This document shows, in pieces, positions 17,032 through 26,219 of a stretch of 64,000 nucleotides of DNA. Below the pieces are notes generated by a model. That model was not told the origin of the DNA. It saw only the letters and a list, made by a program, of their open reading frames with translations, and ran no database searches. The stretch lies in NCBI RefSeq assembly GCF_003977595.1, contig NZ_RYYR01000019.1, positions 1 through 64,000 of the forward strand. The letters run 5' to 3'. The number at the start of each line of letters is the position of its first letter. The first letter of the stretch is position 1. A program made the position numbers and the translations under genes. Source of the DNA: Lysinibacillus antri (GTDB lineage Bacteria; Bacillota; Bacilli; Bacillales_A; Planococcaceae).

Positions 17032-17847
17032 ATGTTTGATTTTATCATAGAGCAAGAACCTATTGTACAAGTCATCATGGTGACATTATTTACATGGGGC
17101 ATGACCGCGCTAGGTGCAGCATTAGTTTTCACAACGAGGACCTTTAACCAAAAGTTTTTAGACGCGATGTTAGGGTTTGCTGGCGGGGTTATGATTGCGG
17201 CAAGTTTTTGGTCCTTACTGTCTCCCGCACTTGAGATGGCTGAAGGTGGGCGTTTTCCAGCATGGGTCCCAGTTGCGATTGGTTTTTTGCTAGGTGGTGA
17301 ATTTCTATTTGCCATTGATAAATTGCTTCCACATCTGCATCCAAATGCACCTATGAAATCTGCTGAAGGAATTCGACCTAAAAAGAGAAAACGAAGTACT
17401 TTATTGGTGTTAGCAATTACGTTACATAATATACCTGAAGGACTTGCCATTGGGGTTTCATTTGGCGCTGTTGCAATCGGTTCACCTTCTGCTTCATTAG
17501 CAGGTGCACTTGCTTTAGCGATTGGGATTGGCATTCAAAACATTCCAGAAGGAGCAGCCGTTTCAATGCCGCTTTTAAGAGATGGATTTTCACGTAAAAA
17601 AAGTTTCTTATTTGGACAGTTTTCAGGAATGGTGGAGCCGGTTTCAGCAATTATTGGTTTCCTCGCTGTCGCATATATCGAGCCACTATTACCCTTTGCC
17701 CTTGCATTTGCAGCCGGTGCTATGATCTTTGTTGTGGCGGAAGAGGTTATTCCAAGCTCCCAAGAAGAAGGTAATAAAGACTTAGCCGTTATGAGTTTAA
17801 TGGTCGGATTTACGATTATGATGATTTTAGATGTGGCTTTAGGATAA
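17032..17847 (+). CDS. ZIP-family metal transporter
   Basis: A 271-residue membrane protein of the ZIP (ZupT-like) family for divalent metal uptake. The two signature helices are present: LHNIPEGLAIGVSFG and GIQNIPEGAAVSMPL, whose His, Asn and Glu residues form the metal site. The loop before them holds a short His motif (LLPHLHPN) and a basic patch. The start is ATG 17032 with AAGGGGG about 8 bases upstream; the longer frame from 16960 lacks a ribosome site. It is divergent from the copper/sensor genes. The metal is probably zinc, iron or manganese; which one cannot be read. Confidence 0.88.
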   Translation: MFDFIIEQEPIVQVIMVTLFTWGMTALGAALVFTTRTFNQKFLDAMLGFAGGVMIAASFWSLLSPALEMAEGGRFPAWVPVAIGFLLGGEFLFAIDKLLPHLHPNAPMKSAEGIRPKKRKRSTLLVLAITLHNIPEGLAIGVSFGAVAIGSPSASLAGALALAIGIGIQNIPEGAAVSMPLLRDGFSRKKSFLFGQFSGMVEPVSAIIGFLAVAYIEPLLPFALAFAAGAMIFVVAEEVIPSSQEEGNKDLAVMSLMVGFTIMMILDVALG

Positions 17848-17883
17848 AAAAAGCGTCTTCCATGATGTTGGAGACGCTTTTTC
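17846..17883 (+). terminator. Terminator of the ZIP transporter gene
   Basis: Stem AAGCGTCT / AGACGCTT with flanking A and T runs, starting at the stop codon. Confidence 0.8.
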
Positions 17884-17900
17884 GTTGTGTTGTTGTTATT

Positions 17901-18005
17901 TTACGAGCGAGTTTGCATTGTTTACGTGCGACTTTCGACTGCTTACGAGCGATTTTTCTCTATTTACGTGCGACTTCGCTTTCGTTAGGTGCAATTTTTA
18001 TCCAC
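17901..18005. repeat. Tandem array with exact 21-bp period (array 1, TTACGWGCGA core)
   Basis: Five units begin at 17901, 17922, 17943, 17964 and 17985, exactly 21 bp apart. The core TTACG(A/T)GCGA(C/T)TTT is kept in units 1-4 and decays to TTAGGTGCAA in unit 5. The remaining bases vary. The array ends 6 bases before the stop codon of the minus-strand EamA gene. A frame through it encodes a 7-residue repeat, but no credible gene is present. Confidence 0.85.
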
Positions 18006-18011
18006 TCTTTG

Positions 18012-18848
18012 TTAAATCTTCGTTAATACAATCCCAACAAGAGCTGAGATCACCCCAACGACTTGATACATTTTAAGCTTTTCTTTATAAAACCAACAGC
18101 TTCCAAGAACAACAACTAAACAGCTTAAACTAACGATAGGGAACACAATACTGGCTACCCCTGTATCGAGCGCAAAAAAGTAACTACTATACCCTACAAC
18201 ACTAAAGCATCCAATGATGGCGCCTAATCGCAGTTCTTTCCTTTGCCATTTTTCCTTCAAAAGAATGCTATTAATCATTAAATAAACCGCTCCACCAGCG
18301 TACATACAAATAAGCATATTAACAGAATTGATATGTAAGTTGGAAGATACCTTCATCAGTACACCGAGTACACCCAATGAAACAATCGCTAGCAATACTC
18401 GGTACATCCACGGTTTATAATCGATTAGCACATCACTATTCGGTACATATTGGATTACTGCTGCAGACGCAAGCATGACGATAATACCAACCCACTGAAG
18501 TAGCGTAATGTGCTCATGGAAAATGAGTGCCGCACTTAGTATTGGGATTACCGTATTGGTACTAATGAGCGGTGACGTTATACTCGCTGGACCTTTTTCA
18601 AACGCTTTAGACATTTGAATGTTTCCATTTGTATTCAATATGCCAACGATTGCTCCGAGTACAATCGTTAAAAGATTAAACGACGCTAGCCCAATTACCA
18701 TTCCATAGCCAAGCATTAATAGCAATGCAATCAAGTAAAAGAAAAATTGCATATGAACTTTGGAAAGCCCTTTACCTGAAGTAATCTTGAAGATCATATT
18801 ATTAATGCCAAAGCAAAACATCGTTACCATTGCAGCCACAATCCACAT
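18012..18848 (-). CDS. EamA/DMT-family transporter
   Basis: A 278-residue protein with ten predicted membrane segments in two homologous halves, the drug/metabolite transporter pattern. KAFEKGPASITSPLISTNTVIPILSA in the first half and ALDTGVASIVFPIVSLSCLVVVL in the second are the paired EamA-type motifs. The first half is most like a membrane sugar or amino-acid exporter, but the substrate is unknown. The ribosome site is AAGGA. The 21-bp array 1 lies immediately beyond its stop codon, in what would be the 3' untranslated region. Confidence 0.87.
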   Translation of the reverse strand: MWIVAAMVTMFCFGINNMIFKITSGKGLSKVHMQFFFYLIALLLMLGYGMVIGLASFNLLTIVLGAIVGILNTNGNIQMSKAFEKGPASITSPLISTNTVIPILSAALIFHEHITLLQWVGIIVMLASAAVIQYVPNSDVLIDYKPWMYRVLLAIVSLGVLGVLMKVSSNLHINSVNMLICMYAGGAVYLMINSILLKEKWQRKELRLGAIIGCFSVVGYSSYFFALDTGVASIVFPIVSLSCLVVVLGSCWFYKEKLKMYQVVGVISALVGIVLTKI

Positions 18849-18990
18849 TAAAATCCTTCTCTCCTACTTAATAGAGTAATTTTAATATGAATTTTTCATG
18901 TTGCAATAGATTCTTACAATTCAAGCAAAAATTTGTTACGAAGTCGGGTGCTTCCGACATTGAACAGGAAATTCCTACAAGAGGACTTCC

Positions 18991-19257
18991 CTATTCTTCT
19001 TCCATGATTTCATCAAAAGCAGCAGATACTTTATCGAATTCTTCATCACTATCGATTGCACTAAAATCGCCATCTTCATCTAGCTTTAAAAAGAAAATAT
19101 CGATATCTTCTTCTGTTTCCTCTTGAAGATCCTCTACAAAACTAACAGCTACGTATTCGATTCCCTCAATGTTGATACCCGCAAGAACTTCAACTTCAAG
19201 CTCCTCATCGTTTTCATCTGTAATTGTAAATACTTCGCCAACTTCAATCTTTTCCAT
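18991..19257 (-). CDS. DUF1292 domain protein (YrzB-like)
   Basis: An 88-residue strongly acidic protein (EEEDIDIF..EDGDFSAIDSDEEFDKV). The order FTITDENDEELEVEVLAGINIEGIEYVAV is the DUF1292 pattern of YrzB from Bacilli. The function is unknown. The ribosome site AAAGGAG is well placed. It stands alone between the EamA and SelO genes. Confidence 0.85.
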   Translation of the reverse strand: MEKIEVGEVFTITDENDEELEVEVLAGINIEGIEYVAVSFVEDLQEETEEDIDIFFLKLDEDGDFSAIDSDEEFDKVSAAFDEIMEEE

Positions 19258-19333
19258 AACACCGTCTCCTTTTAAATAACTTAGTAAGCATTCATTGTAT
19301 TGCTAAAGATTAACAATTTCAATTAATAACTGA

Positions 19334-20791
19334 TCATGTCCCGCAAAATGTACGGTACGGTAAATTCGATGGTGCTGGTAATGAGCAATATTCTTTTGCT
19401 TGTTCTGAATCGTAATCAAATGGATTCGAAAGCACCTTTAACAAACGCTCCATCACACTAAAATCGCCATCATTCACTGCTGCTTCAAGTGCTTCTTCTA
19501 CACGGTGATTCCGAGGAATGACAACCGGGTTATGCTCTTTCATAAGTTGTGCAGATTCATCCTTCGATTGTTCTTGTCTAGCGCGTCTTGCTTGCCACTT
19601 TTCAGACCATGCTTTGAAGTCATCCTTGTCGTGAAGTGGTGTATCCTTCATATCCTCCATCGTTAATCCACGGAATGTATTCGTATAATCCGCGCGATGT
19701 GTATGCATGAGGCTTAGTAATTCATCCGCCAAGTCTTTATCTTGTTCTTCCGCATTAAATAATCCTAGTTTTGACCGCATTCCCGCTAGCCAGTTTTCAT
19801 CATAAATATCCATATATTTTGAGATTTCTTTTTGCGCAAGTTCTACACCTTGCTCCGGGTCTTCGTGAATTAACGGGATGAGTGACTCAGCAAAGCGAGA
19901 TAAATTCCACCCACCAATTACCGGCTGATTTTTATACGCATAGCGGCCATGGCGATCAATCGAGCTAAAGACAGTATCAGGGTCATACGTATCCATAAAT
20001 GCACATGGCCCATAATCGATTGTCTCACCACTTATCGTCATATTGTCCGTATTCATTACTCCATGGATAAAGCCAACCAATTGCCATTTTGCGATCAAGG
20101 CTGCTTGGCGCCGTATAACTTCTTCAAGGAAACGAAGATAACGGGTTTCACTGTTCGGGATCTCTTCATAATGCCGGATAATTGCATAATGGGCTAATGT
20201 TTCTAAATCTTCAAAGGAGCCCATATTTGCGGCATATTGAAACGTTCCCACGCGAAGATGGCTGGACGCTACTCGCGTTAAAATAGCACCCGGTAGTTCT
20301 GTTTCTCGGATAATTCTTTCCCCTGTTGATACTACGGCTAAACTACGAGTTGTAGGGATTTTCAATGCATGCATGGCCTCACTAATAATGTATTCTCGTA
20401 ACATCGGGCCAAGTGCTGCACGCCCATCCCCACCACGGGAAAATGATGTACGGCCAGAGCCTTTTAGTTGTATATCAAAGCGCTCCTCTTTTGGTGTAAT
20501 CTGTTCCCCATATAAAAGTGCGCGTCCATCTCCTAACATAGTAAAATGCCCGAATTGATGTCCCGCATACGCTTGTGCTAAAGGGTGAGAGCCATCTGGA
20601 GCCGTATTTCCGGCGAGAATTGCTATACCTTTTTCACTTTGTAGCTCTTCACTATCTAGTCCAAGCTCTTTTGCAAGTTGTTTATTTAGTTTGATTAATT
20701 GTGGAGAGCGCACAGGGTTTAATTCAATAGTTGCATAAAAAGAATTCGGAAGCCTTGCATAACTATTATCAAAATTCCATCCAATTCCCAT
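19334..20791 (-). CDS. selO: SelO/YdiU-family protein AMP transferase
   Basis: A 485-residue pseudokinase of the SelO family, which moves AMP from ATP to protein Ser/Thr/Tyr residues and is tied to oxidative stress. The N-terminal [43 protein letters not shown], and [20 protein letters not shown] (metal- and ATP-binding) are all intact, as is the C-terminal YRTFCGT, where the family keeps a Cys (selenocysteine in eukaryotes). The ribosome site is AGAGGA. It is transcribed alone and divergent from the MATE gene across a region holding array 2. Confidence 0.95.
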   Translation of the reverse strand: MGIGWNFDNSYARLPNSFYATIELNPVRSPQLIKLNKQLAKELGLDSEELQSEKGIAILAGNTAPDGSHPLAQAYAGHQFGHFTMLGDGRALLYGEQITPKEERFDIQLKGSGRTSFSRGGDGRAALGPMLREYIISEAMHALKIPTTRSLAVVSTGERIIRETELPGAILTRVASSHLRVGTFQYAANMGSFEDLETLAHYAIIRHYEEIPNSETRYLRFLEEVIRRQAALIAKWQLVGFIHGVMNTDNMTISGETIDYGPCAFMDTYDPDTVFSSIDRHGRYAYKNQPVIGGWNLSRFAESLIPLIHEDPEQGVELAQKEISKYMDIYDENWLAGMRSKLGLFNAEEQDKDLADELLSLMHTHRADYTNTFRGLTMEDMKDTPLHDKDDFKAWSEKWQARRARQEQSKDESAQLMKEHNPVVIPRNHRVEEALEAAVNDGDFSVMERLLKVLSNPFDYDSEQAKEYCSLPAPSNLPYRTFCGT

Positions 20792-20923
20792 TCGAATCCT
20801 CTTCTCTATAGTTTGATTTCACTTTATTTTCTACCTCATATATTGAATTATACTTTTTACTCTATTGTATTCATTCAATTTAACATACTAAGGAAGACGG
20901 ACACTTCTAATTTGCATCTTCTT

Positions 20924-21007
20924 ATGGGACAAATTTCGGACGCTATGGGACAGTTTTTTGATTTTATGGGACACAAATTTATTTTTATGGGACACTTCAC
21001 CATTCAC
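20924..21007. repeat. Tandem array with exact 21-bp period (array 2, ATGGGACA core)
   Basis: Units start at 20924, 20945, 20966 and 20987, exactly 21 bp apart, each beginning ATGGGACA; the other 13 bases vary and are AT-rich. An out-of-phase partial copy (GGACACTTC) lies at 20899. The array is between the divergent selO and MATE genes, 56 bases before the MATE start. Confidence 0.82.
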
Positions 21008-21062
21008 TTAAAACTTATGGTAAGATGTTTTCTTATCGCCTTTGTTAGAAAGTAGGAACATC

Positions 21063-22439
21063 ATGAGTGAAACAATCAAAAAACCCGCGGAGAAGCTTAG
21101 TTTATTTCATTTAACTTGGCCCATCTTTTTAGAAGTTTTCTTATTTATGTTAATGGGGCTCGCGGATACGTTTATGCTAAGTGCCGTATCAGATGATGCC
21201 GTTTCCGGTGTGGGCACTGCCAATCAGTTTATCCACATTGCCATTCTTATATTAGAAGTTGTGGGAAATGGGGCTGCGATTGTCGTTTCCCAATATCTTG
21301 GTTCACGACGGTATTTTGAAGCCGCCAAAATATCAGCGCTAGCCGTTACACTAAATTTATGTGTCGGACTGATTATGTCGGTCGTCTTTGTATTATCATC
21401 GAATCATTTAATGTCCATGATGAATTTACAAGGAGCAGTTCTTGAGCATGCCCAAAGCTATTTAATCATTGTAGGCGGTGGGATCTTCCTTCAAGCCGTT
21501 ATCAATTCCTTGGCCGCTATCATTCGTGTTCACGGATGGACGAAGCAAACGATGTATGTATCTCTTGGTATGAACGTTATTCATGTCATTGGAAACTACA
21601 TGTTAATTTTCGGTAATTTTGGCGCTCCGGAACTTGGTGTACAAGGTGCGGCTATTTCTTCAGTAGTTAGCCGTTTAATCGCTCTTTTTGTATTTTTCTG
21701 GTTGTTATACCAAGCACTAGACGTAAAAGTGAAGCTTGAATATTATTTTACTTTTTCTAAAGAGTATATTCGTAAAATTTTATCAATCGGCTTACCTAGT
21801 GCATTAGAGCAAATTTTGTATCAGCTTTGCCAAATTGTTTTCTTATATTATGTTACGTATCTAGGATCGGAAGCTCTCGCTGCAAGACAATATGCCAACA
21901 ATATCTCGATGTTTACATATCTTTTTGCCATTGCTATTGGTCTTGGAACGTCGATTATCGTCGGTCGATTAGTCGGTGCTGGAGAAAAGGATACGGCATA
22001 CAAGCAATTGTGGTTTAGTGTAAAAGCCGCTCTACTATTTACAGTCACTTTAGCACTCGTTGTTACTCTTTTCCGTTATCCTTTAATCAGTCTCTTCACT
22101 GATAATGCTGAAGTGGTGAAAATTGGTGCATCCGTTTTACTTTTAAGTCTCTTACTTGAAACAGGCCGAACGATTAACATTACTATCATTAATACATTAC
22201 GTGCTTCAGGGGATGCCCGCTTCCCTGTGAAGATTGGTTTCCTTTCAATGGTCTGTATGAGTTTACCATTAGGATATTTACTTGTATTTGTATTGGATTT
22301 AGGTTTAGTTGGTGTTTGGTTAGCCATTTCTGCAGATGAGTGGACACGTGCTATCATCGTACTATTTAGATGGAAAAGTAGAAAATGGGAGCATTTTGCT
22401 TTAGTATCACCAAAAACTGAAGAAGAAGATGTAAAATAA
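21063..22439 (+). CDS. MATE-family efflux transporter
   Basis: A 458-residue protein with twelve membrane segments and the MATE plan: LTWPIFLEVFLFMLMGLADTFMLS at the start, VVSQYLGSRR and GMNVIHVIGNYMLIFGNFG in the first half, ATSIIVGRLVGAGEKDTAY-like sequence (GLGTSIIVGRLVGAGEKD) in the second. MATE proteins expel drugs or cations using Na+ or H+ gradients. The start is chosen at 21063 (AGGAA upstream). Array 2 lies just upstream and could affect expression. A terminator follows at once. Confidence 0.92.
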   Translation: MSETIKKPAEKLSLFHLTWPIFLEVFLFMLMGLADTFMLSAVSDDAVSGVGTANQFIHIAILILEVVGNGAAIVVSQYLGSRRYFEAAKISALAVTLNLCVGLIMSVVFVLSSNHLMSMMNLQGAVLEHAQSYLIIVGGGIFLQAVINSLAAIIRVHGWTKQTMYVSLGMNVIHVIGNYMLIFGNFGAPELGVQGAAISSVVSRLIALFVFFWLLYQALDVKVKLEYYFTFSKEYIRKILSIGLPSALEQILYQLCQIVFLYYVTYLGSEALAARQYANNISMFTYLFAIAIGLGTSIIVGRLVGAGEKDTAYKQLWFSVKAALLFTVTLALVVTLFRYPLISLFTDNAEVVKIGASVLLLSLLLETGRTINITIINTLRASGDARFPVKIGFLSMVCMSLPLGYLLVFVLDLGLVGVWLAISADEWTRAIIVLFRWKSRKWEHFALVSPKTEEEDVK

Positions 22440-22466
22440 GAGTACTCGTATGGGTGCTCTTTTTAT
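22439..22466 (+). terminator. Terminator of the MATE gene
   Basis: Stem AGAGTACTC / GGGTGCTCT (with G-U pairs) followed by TTTTT, beginning at the stop codon. Confidence 0.65.
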
Positions 22467-22518
22467 ATAAGGATGAATGCAATTAAAATCCGTATCACGA
22501 TAATTAACCATTTTCAAA

Positions 22519-22549
22519 CAAAAAAGACCTCCTTTTTTATCAGGAAGTC
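22519..22549 (-). terminator. Terminator of the flavin reductase gene
   Basis: On the minus strand GACTTCCT ... AGGAGGTC followed by a run of six T. Confidence 0.75.
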
Positions 22550-22556
22550 CATTTTC

Positions 22557-23111
22557 TTAATGTTTATCCACAGGTTCTTTCGGAATTGATTGGCTAAGCT
22601 TGCAATACTGAACGAATACACGGGCAAGTTCTCGAAGTCGATCTTTAATTTCATCGTCTGATATACGATTGTTTGCATCAAAGTGTGAAGAATGTGTATA
22701 AACATAGTTCGGTGTAACGAGGCAGCGGAAATAATCTAGAATTGGTCGTAATTGATTTTCCACTACTAAATGGTGTTGGTACGTACCACCATTCGCCATC
22801 ATTGACACCGGTTTATAGCGCATTGCTTTAGGATTAAGCATATCAAATGCATTTTTCAAAACACCTGGAATTGATGCTTGATAGATTGGTGTTGCAATAA
22901 TATAGCCATCTGCATTTTCAAATTTATCAATCATCATGCGCATATCTTCATTTAACGGACTTCCATCTAAAATTTGATGCTTTAAGTCCGAGAAGTATAA
23001 TATTTCAAGTTCTAATTCATGATTATATTCTTTAATATATTGTTGAACTTGTCGTAATAACTCGCCTGTTTTTGTGCCAAACACCGTGCCGTCTACGAGT
23101 AATATTTTCAT
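22557..23111 (-). CDS. NAD(P)H-dependent FMN reductase/oxidoreductase
   Basis: About 184 residues, flavodoxin-like. The FMN phosphate loop corresponds to VDGTVFGTKTG near residue 7, and ATPIYQASIPGVLKNAFDML is the typical flavin ring-binding loop of the NADPH-dependent FMN reductase family (SsuE/azoreductase-like). The start is ATG 23111 with GGAGG 8 bases upstream; the longer frame begins within the ribosome site. It is just downstream of the antiporter gene on the same strand (about 90 bases). Confidence 0.85.
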   Translation of the reverse strand: MKILLVDGTVFGTKTGELLRQVQQYIKEYNHELELEILYFSDLKHQILDGSPLNEDMRMMIDKFENADGYIIATPIYQASIPGVLKNAFDMLNPKAMRYKPVSMMANGGTYQHHLVVENQLRPILDYFRCLVTPNYVYTHSSHFDANNRISDDEIKDRLRELARVFVQYCKLSQSIPKEPVDKH

Positions 23112-23203
23112 CAGTCTTTCCTCCACCCTTTCTAAATCTCCATCCGTTATTGTAACAGATGCGACAATTGTCGAATAGGGAACGTGTTTGTCATATAAAA
23201 ATT

Positions 23204-25042
23204 TCAGTCTTTTGTCGGAACTTCTACATTACTCATCTTCTCAAGTGCTTTCTCCATTTTACGAGTTGGTGAAGTTAAACTCACAATGGTTGTTCCAGGT
23301 TCTATAGCACGCTTTTTCCCATCAGCTACGAAGAATAAATGATTGTCTTCATCTACTGCAAATAAGGGAATTGTTTTATGAGCATCATCCTGTAGAAAAT
23401 GGTCCATTGTATAGGTTAACGTTAATTGTGTTTTTCGAATCATATATCCTTCTTCAACAAAACGATTTAATGTATGAATATCATATTCTTGATCGAACAT
23501 TTTTCGTCCACCAAATGATTTACTGTAATCACTTGGGTCTCCAATATGAATTGGGGTTTGAAATATATGTTCCCTGCCGAGTTCTGGTACAAAACGCTGA
23601 CAAATCAATGCATTATAAGCATCATCTTCTGTTGCTGCAACTAACACCTCATATGGCGTTAAATCAACATGATATTCCGTATGTTCACTTAAAATATCCC
23701 CCACTTCAGTTTTTATGCCTAATTGGCGAGACTCAAATAAAGCCCCCCAAGAACGGTCCATTACTAAAACAGGTTTATTAAAGGATTGAATGGCCTCAGC
23801 TAAAACTGCTGTAAAAGCACTTCCCCCTACAATCATTATTCCTGCTTCCTCGGTTGCTTGTAAACCAAGTTTTCTTGATAGCCAACGTATTGAAAATCCA
23901 TGGGCTAATACTGTTGCAAAAACAAGAGCTAGCGTAAGGGCTGTTAGTATATTGCCATCTGAAAAACCGGCATTTGTTAAAACATCTGCAAAATAACCCG
24001 ATACCGTTAGTGCCACAATCCCTCTTGGTGCAATCCATCCAATTAATGTTCTTTCTTGATTTGTTAACCCAACGCCAATTGTTGAAAGCCAAATGGAGAT
24101 AGGTCTTACAACAAACATCATAGCTAATACAAAGAGCAACATTCTCCAATTTAATATGTCTAGCAACGTATCTACTGTTAAAGAAGCGGTCAGCATGATA
24201 AATACGCTCGAAATCAATAATACGGATATATTTTCTTTAAAATGCAGAAGGTCGCGAATAGATGTTAGATGCATGTTGGCCATAACAATTCCCATTGCCG
24301 TTACAGCAAGAAGTCCTGTTTCATGCATAACCATATCCGATACGACAAATACCAAAAGTACACTTGTTAATACTACAGGCGATTTTAAAAACTCCGGAAT
24401 ATAACCATGTTCTAATAATCGGCCCAGTAAAAAACCGGCCCCGGCACCAATAATGGCTGCGAGAATTGATGCACCGAAAAATAATAGAAGGGATGTTCCT
24501 GTAATGAAGTCGTTTACCCAAAATACGACTTGTAGCGCAAATAATGCGACAAGCGCTCCGAATGGGTCAACTACAATACCTTCCCATTTCAATATCGTAG
24601 CAGGTCGTTCTTTTAACTTAGCTTGACGCAATAAGGGCAAAATAACTGTCGGTCCTGTTACTATAAAGAGTCCACCGATAACAAATGCGACATCTAGAGA
24701 TAACCCAGCTAAATAATGGGCTGCGAGGGATCCTAATATCCATGCAATAAAAGCCCCAAGTGTCGAAATTCGATAAATCGAGTGTCGGAAACCTTTAATT
24801 TCGCGAAAATCTAAACTTAAACTACCTTCAAATAGGATTATGGCAACAGCAAGGGAAATAATTGGGCTAAATACTTCCCCAAAACTTTCTTGCGGGTTAA
24901 AAAGGTTTAAAAATGGCCCCACAATTAAACCAGCTAGTGACATCACAACAATTGCGGGTAATCGAAAACGCCATGCAATCCATTGCGACAAAATACCGAG
25001 TACAATAACGGCGGTTAATTGGAAAAGAGTTGTTTCAAACAT
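23204..25042 (-). CDS. CPA1-type Na+(K+)/H+ antiporter with TrkA-N domain
   Basis: 612 residues. Residues 1-385 form an NhaP/CPA1 antiporter with about twelve membrane segments; VTGPTVILPLLRQ and LKWEGIVVDPFGALVALF contain the ion-binding aspartate region. Residues about 395-510 are a Rossmann TrkA-N (RCK) domain (IMIVGGSAFTAVLAEAIQSF..VLVMDRS..VGDIL), followed by a C-terminal region resembling TrkA-C. RCK domains let nucleotides control transport. The protein would exchange cytoplasmic Na+ or K+ for H+ in pH and salt balance. The ribosome site is AAAGGAG. Confidence 0.9.
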   Translation of the reverse strand: MFETTLFQLTAVIVLGILSQWIAWRFRLPAIVVMSLAGLIVGPFLNLFNPQESFGEVFSPIISLAVAIILFEGSLSLDFREIKGFRHSIYRISTLGAFIAWILGSLAAHYLAGLSLDVAFVIGGLFIVTGPTVILPLLRQAKLKERPATILKWEGIVVDPFGALVALFALQVVFWVNDFITGTSLLLFFGASILAAIIGAGAGFLLGRLLEHGYIPEFLKSPVVLTSVLLVFVVSDMVMHETGLLAVTAMGIVMANMHLTSIRDLLHFKENISVLLISSVFIMLTASLTVDTLLDILNWRMLLFVLAMMFVVRPISIWLSTIGVGLTNQERTLIGWIAPRGIVALTVSGYFADVLTNAGFSDGNILTALTLALVFATVLAHGFSIRWLSRKLGLQATEEAGIMIVGGSAFTAVLAEAIQSFNKPVLVMDRSWGALFESRQLGIKTEVGDILSEHTEYHVDLTPYEVLVAATEDDAYNALICQRFVPELGREHIFQTPIHIGDPSDYSKSFGGRKMFDQEYDIHTLNRFVEEGYMIRKTQLTLTYTMDHFLQDDAHKTIPLFAVDEDNHLFFVADGKKRAIEPGTTIVSLTSPTRKMEKALEKMSNVEVPTKD

Positions 25043-25194
25043 TGTGCCATCTCCTTTCTTAAAAATAAGCGTGTAATTAATATAGAAAAGTTGTAAGTAA
25101 TTTGTGAATCAATTGGTGTATTTGCCTTTTCGGATTTGGAATTATGAAGATACTTGTATATAACGTGTTGCCTGCGAAGTTCTTTTAAGGTGAG

Positions 25195-25231
25195 AAAAGC
25201 CCTCCACCTTGTTGTAGTATTTGCGGAGGGC
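25195..25231 (-). terminator. Terminator of the 25246 gene
   Basis: GCCCTCC ... GGAGGGC stem on the minus strand followed by TTTTCTC. Confidence 0.7.
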
Positions 25232-25245
25232 GGTCTTTCATTCAA

Positions 25246-26061
25246 TTAATCCTCGATGTTGCGATTATTTCTTTTCACTTCTTTTTCCCGTAATTTTGCA
25301 TGGTCAAACATCACTTCATCATCTAGAGGTGGCAATTGTTCTTGCTCTAATTTACTCCAGTTAAAAAGCTGCTCGCGTGAAATTTCCTCTTCTTCTTCTG
25401 GTTGTGGCATTGCCATGTTTGCAAGTTCTTGTGATTCATAAATGGAAACTGGTTCCTTTTTCCCATGCAAAGCAATTACTTTCATTGCTAGCGCTACTTG
25501 ATTTGCTTCTATGGAACGTAATTTTTTCGCCGGTCCAATAAGAAGAGGATTTACAACGTTTAGTACCAACTCCCCCATTTTTTCTCCTAATCGAAATTCG
25601 CTTCGATCTCCTACTAATAATGACGGTCTAACAATGGACAGCTGCGGCAAATCCAATGTGATTAATTCTTTCTCTAACTTCCCTTTTACTCGATTGTAGT
25701 AGATGGATGAGTTGTCATTTGCACTCATGGCAGAAATGACAATCAAGTGCATAATTCCACGTTTTTTGGCCAATGAAGCAATATGTAAAGGATACTCAAA
25801 ATCTACTTTTTCAAATTCACTTTTCGAACCAGCTTTTTTCATCGTTGTTCCTAAGCAACAATAAAGTTCCTGTGCATAATCGATATCTTGTTCACCTAAT
25901 TCATCAAATGAACGAATTTTTACCGTAAGTTTCGGATGCTCATAATCTAGTTTTCTACGAGCAATAGCGGTAATGGATACATATTCTTCACTTTCACAGA
26001 GTAGTTTTATAAGAGCTGAACCAACAAGACCTGTAGCTCCTACAACAATTGCAGATCGCAT
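25246..26061 (-). CDS. NAD(P)H-binding Rossmann oxidoreductase, HTATIP2-like
   Basis: About 271 residues. The N-terminus MRSAIVVGATGLVGSALIKLL is an atypical-SDR nucleotide-binding motif, and CCLGTTMKKAGSKSEFEKVDFEYPLHIASLAKKRG is the hallmark of the HTATIP2/TIP30-like branch. YYNRVKGKLEKEL supplies the YxxxK active pair. The C-terminal 60 residues are acidic then basic and unlike the family core. The start is placed at ATG 26061 on family similarity; a GTG at 26112 would add 17 residues but lacks a ribosome site. The substrate is unknown. Confidence 0.83.
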   Translation of the reverse strand: MRSAIVVGATGLVGSALIKLLCESEEYVSITAIARRKLDYEHPKLTVKIRSFDELGEQDIDYAQELYCCLGTTMKKAGSKSEFEKVDFEYPLHIASLAKKRGIMHLIVISAMSANDNSSIYYNRVKGKLEKELITLDLPQLSIVRPSLLVGDRSEFRLGEKMGELVLNVVNPLLIGPAKKLRSIEANQVALAMKVIALHGKKEPVSIYESQELANMAMPQPEEEEEISREQLFNWSKLEQEQLPPLDDEVMFDHAKLREKEVKRNNRNIED

Positions 26062-26219
26062 TTCCACTTTTATACAACAACCTTTCATGTTTTTGTTAAC
26101 AATTGCATACACTTGAAAATCTATAACTATTTATCGAAATTATCATATTGATAATTTTCACACATACTTTCTAATTTTTCACCATAATTTAATTAATAGT
26201 TGGGAAAGGATGGGATATT

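Noticed and set aside
16935-17534. 199-residue open frame antisense to the ZIP transporter
   Set aside because: It shares its span with a well supported gene; composition (Pro/Ala/Asn) reflects reverse-complement codons.
17885-18076. 63-residue frame with a 7-residue LFTCDF repeat
   Set aside because: It merely reads through array 1 and into the EamA gene from the opposite strand; no ribosome site.
23371-23781. 136-residue frame antisense to the antiporter
   Set aside because: It lies inside a long confident gene; His/Tyr/Leu-rich composition is typical of antisense frames.
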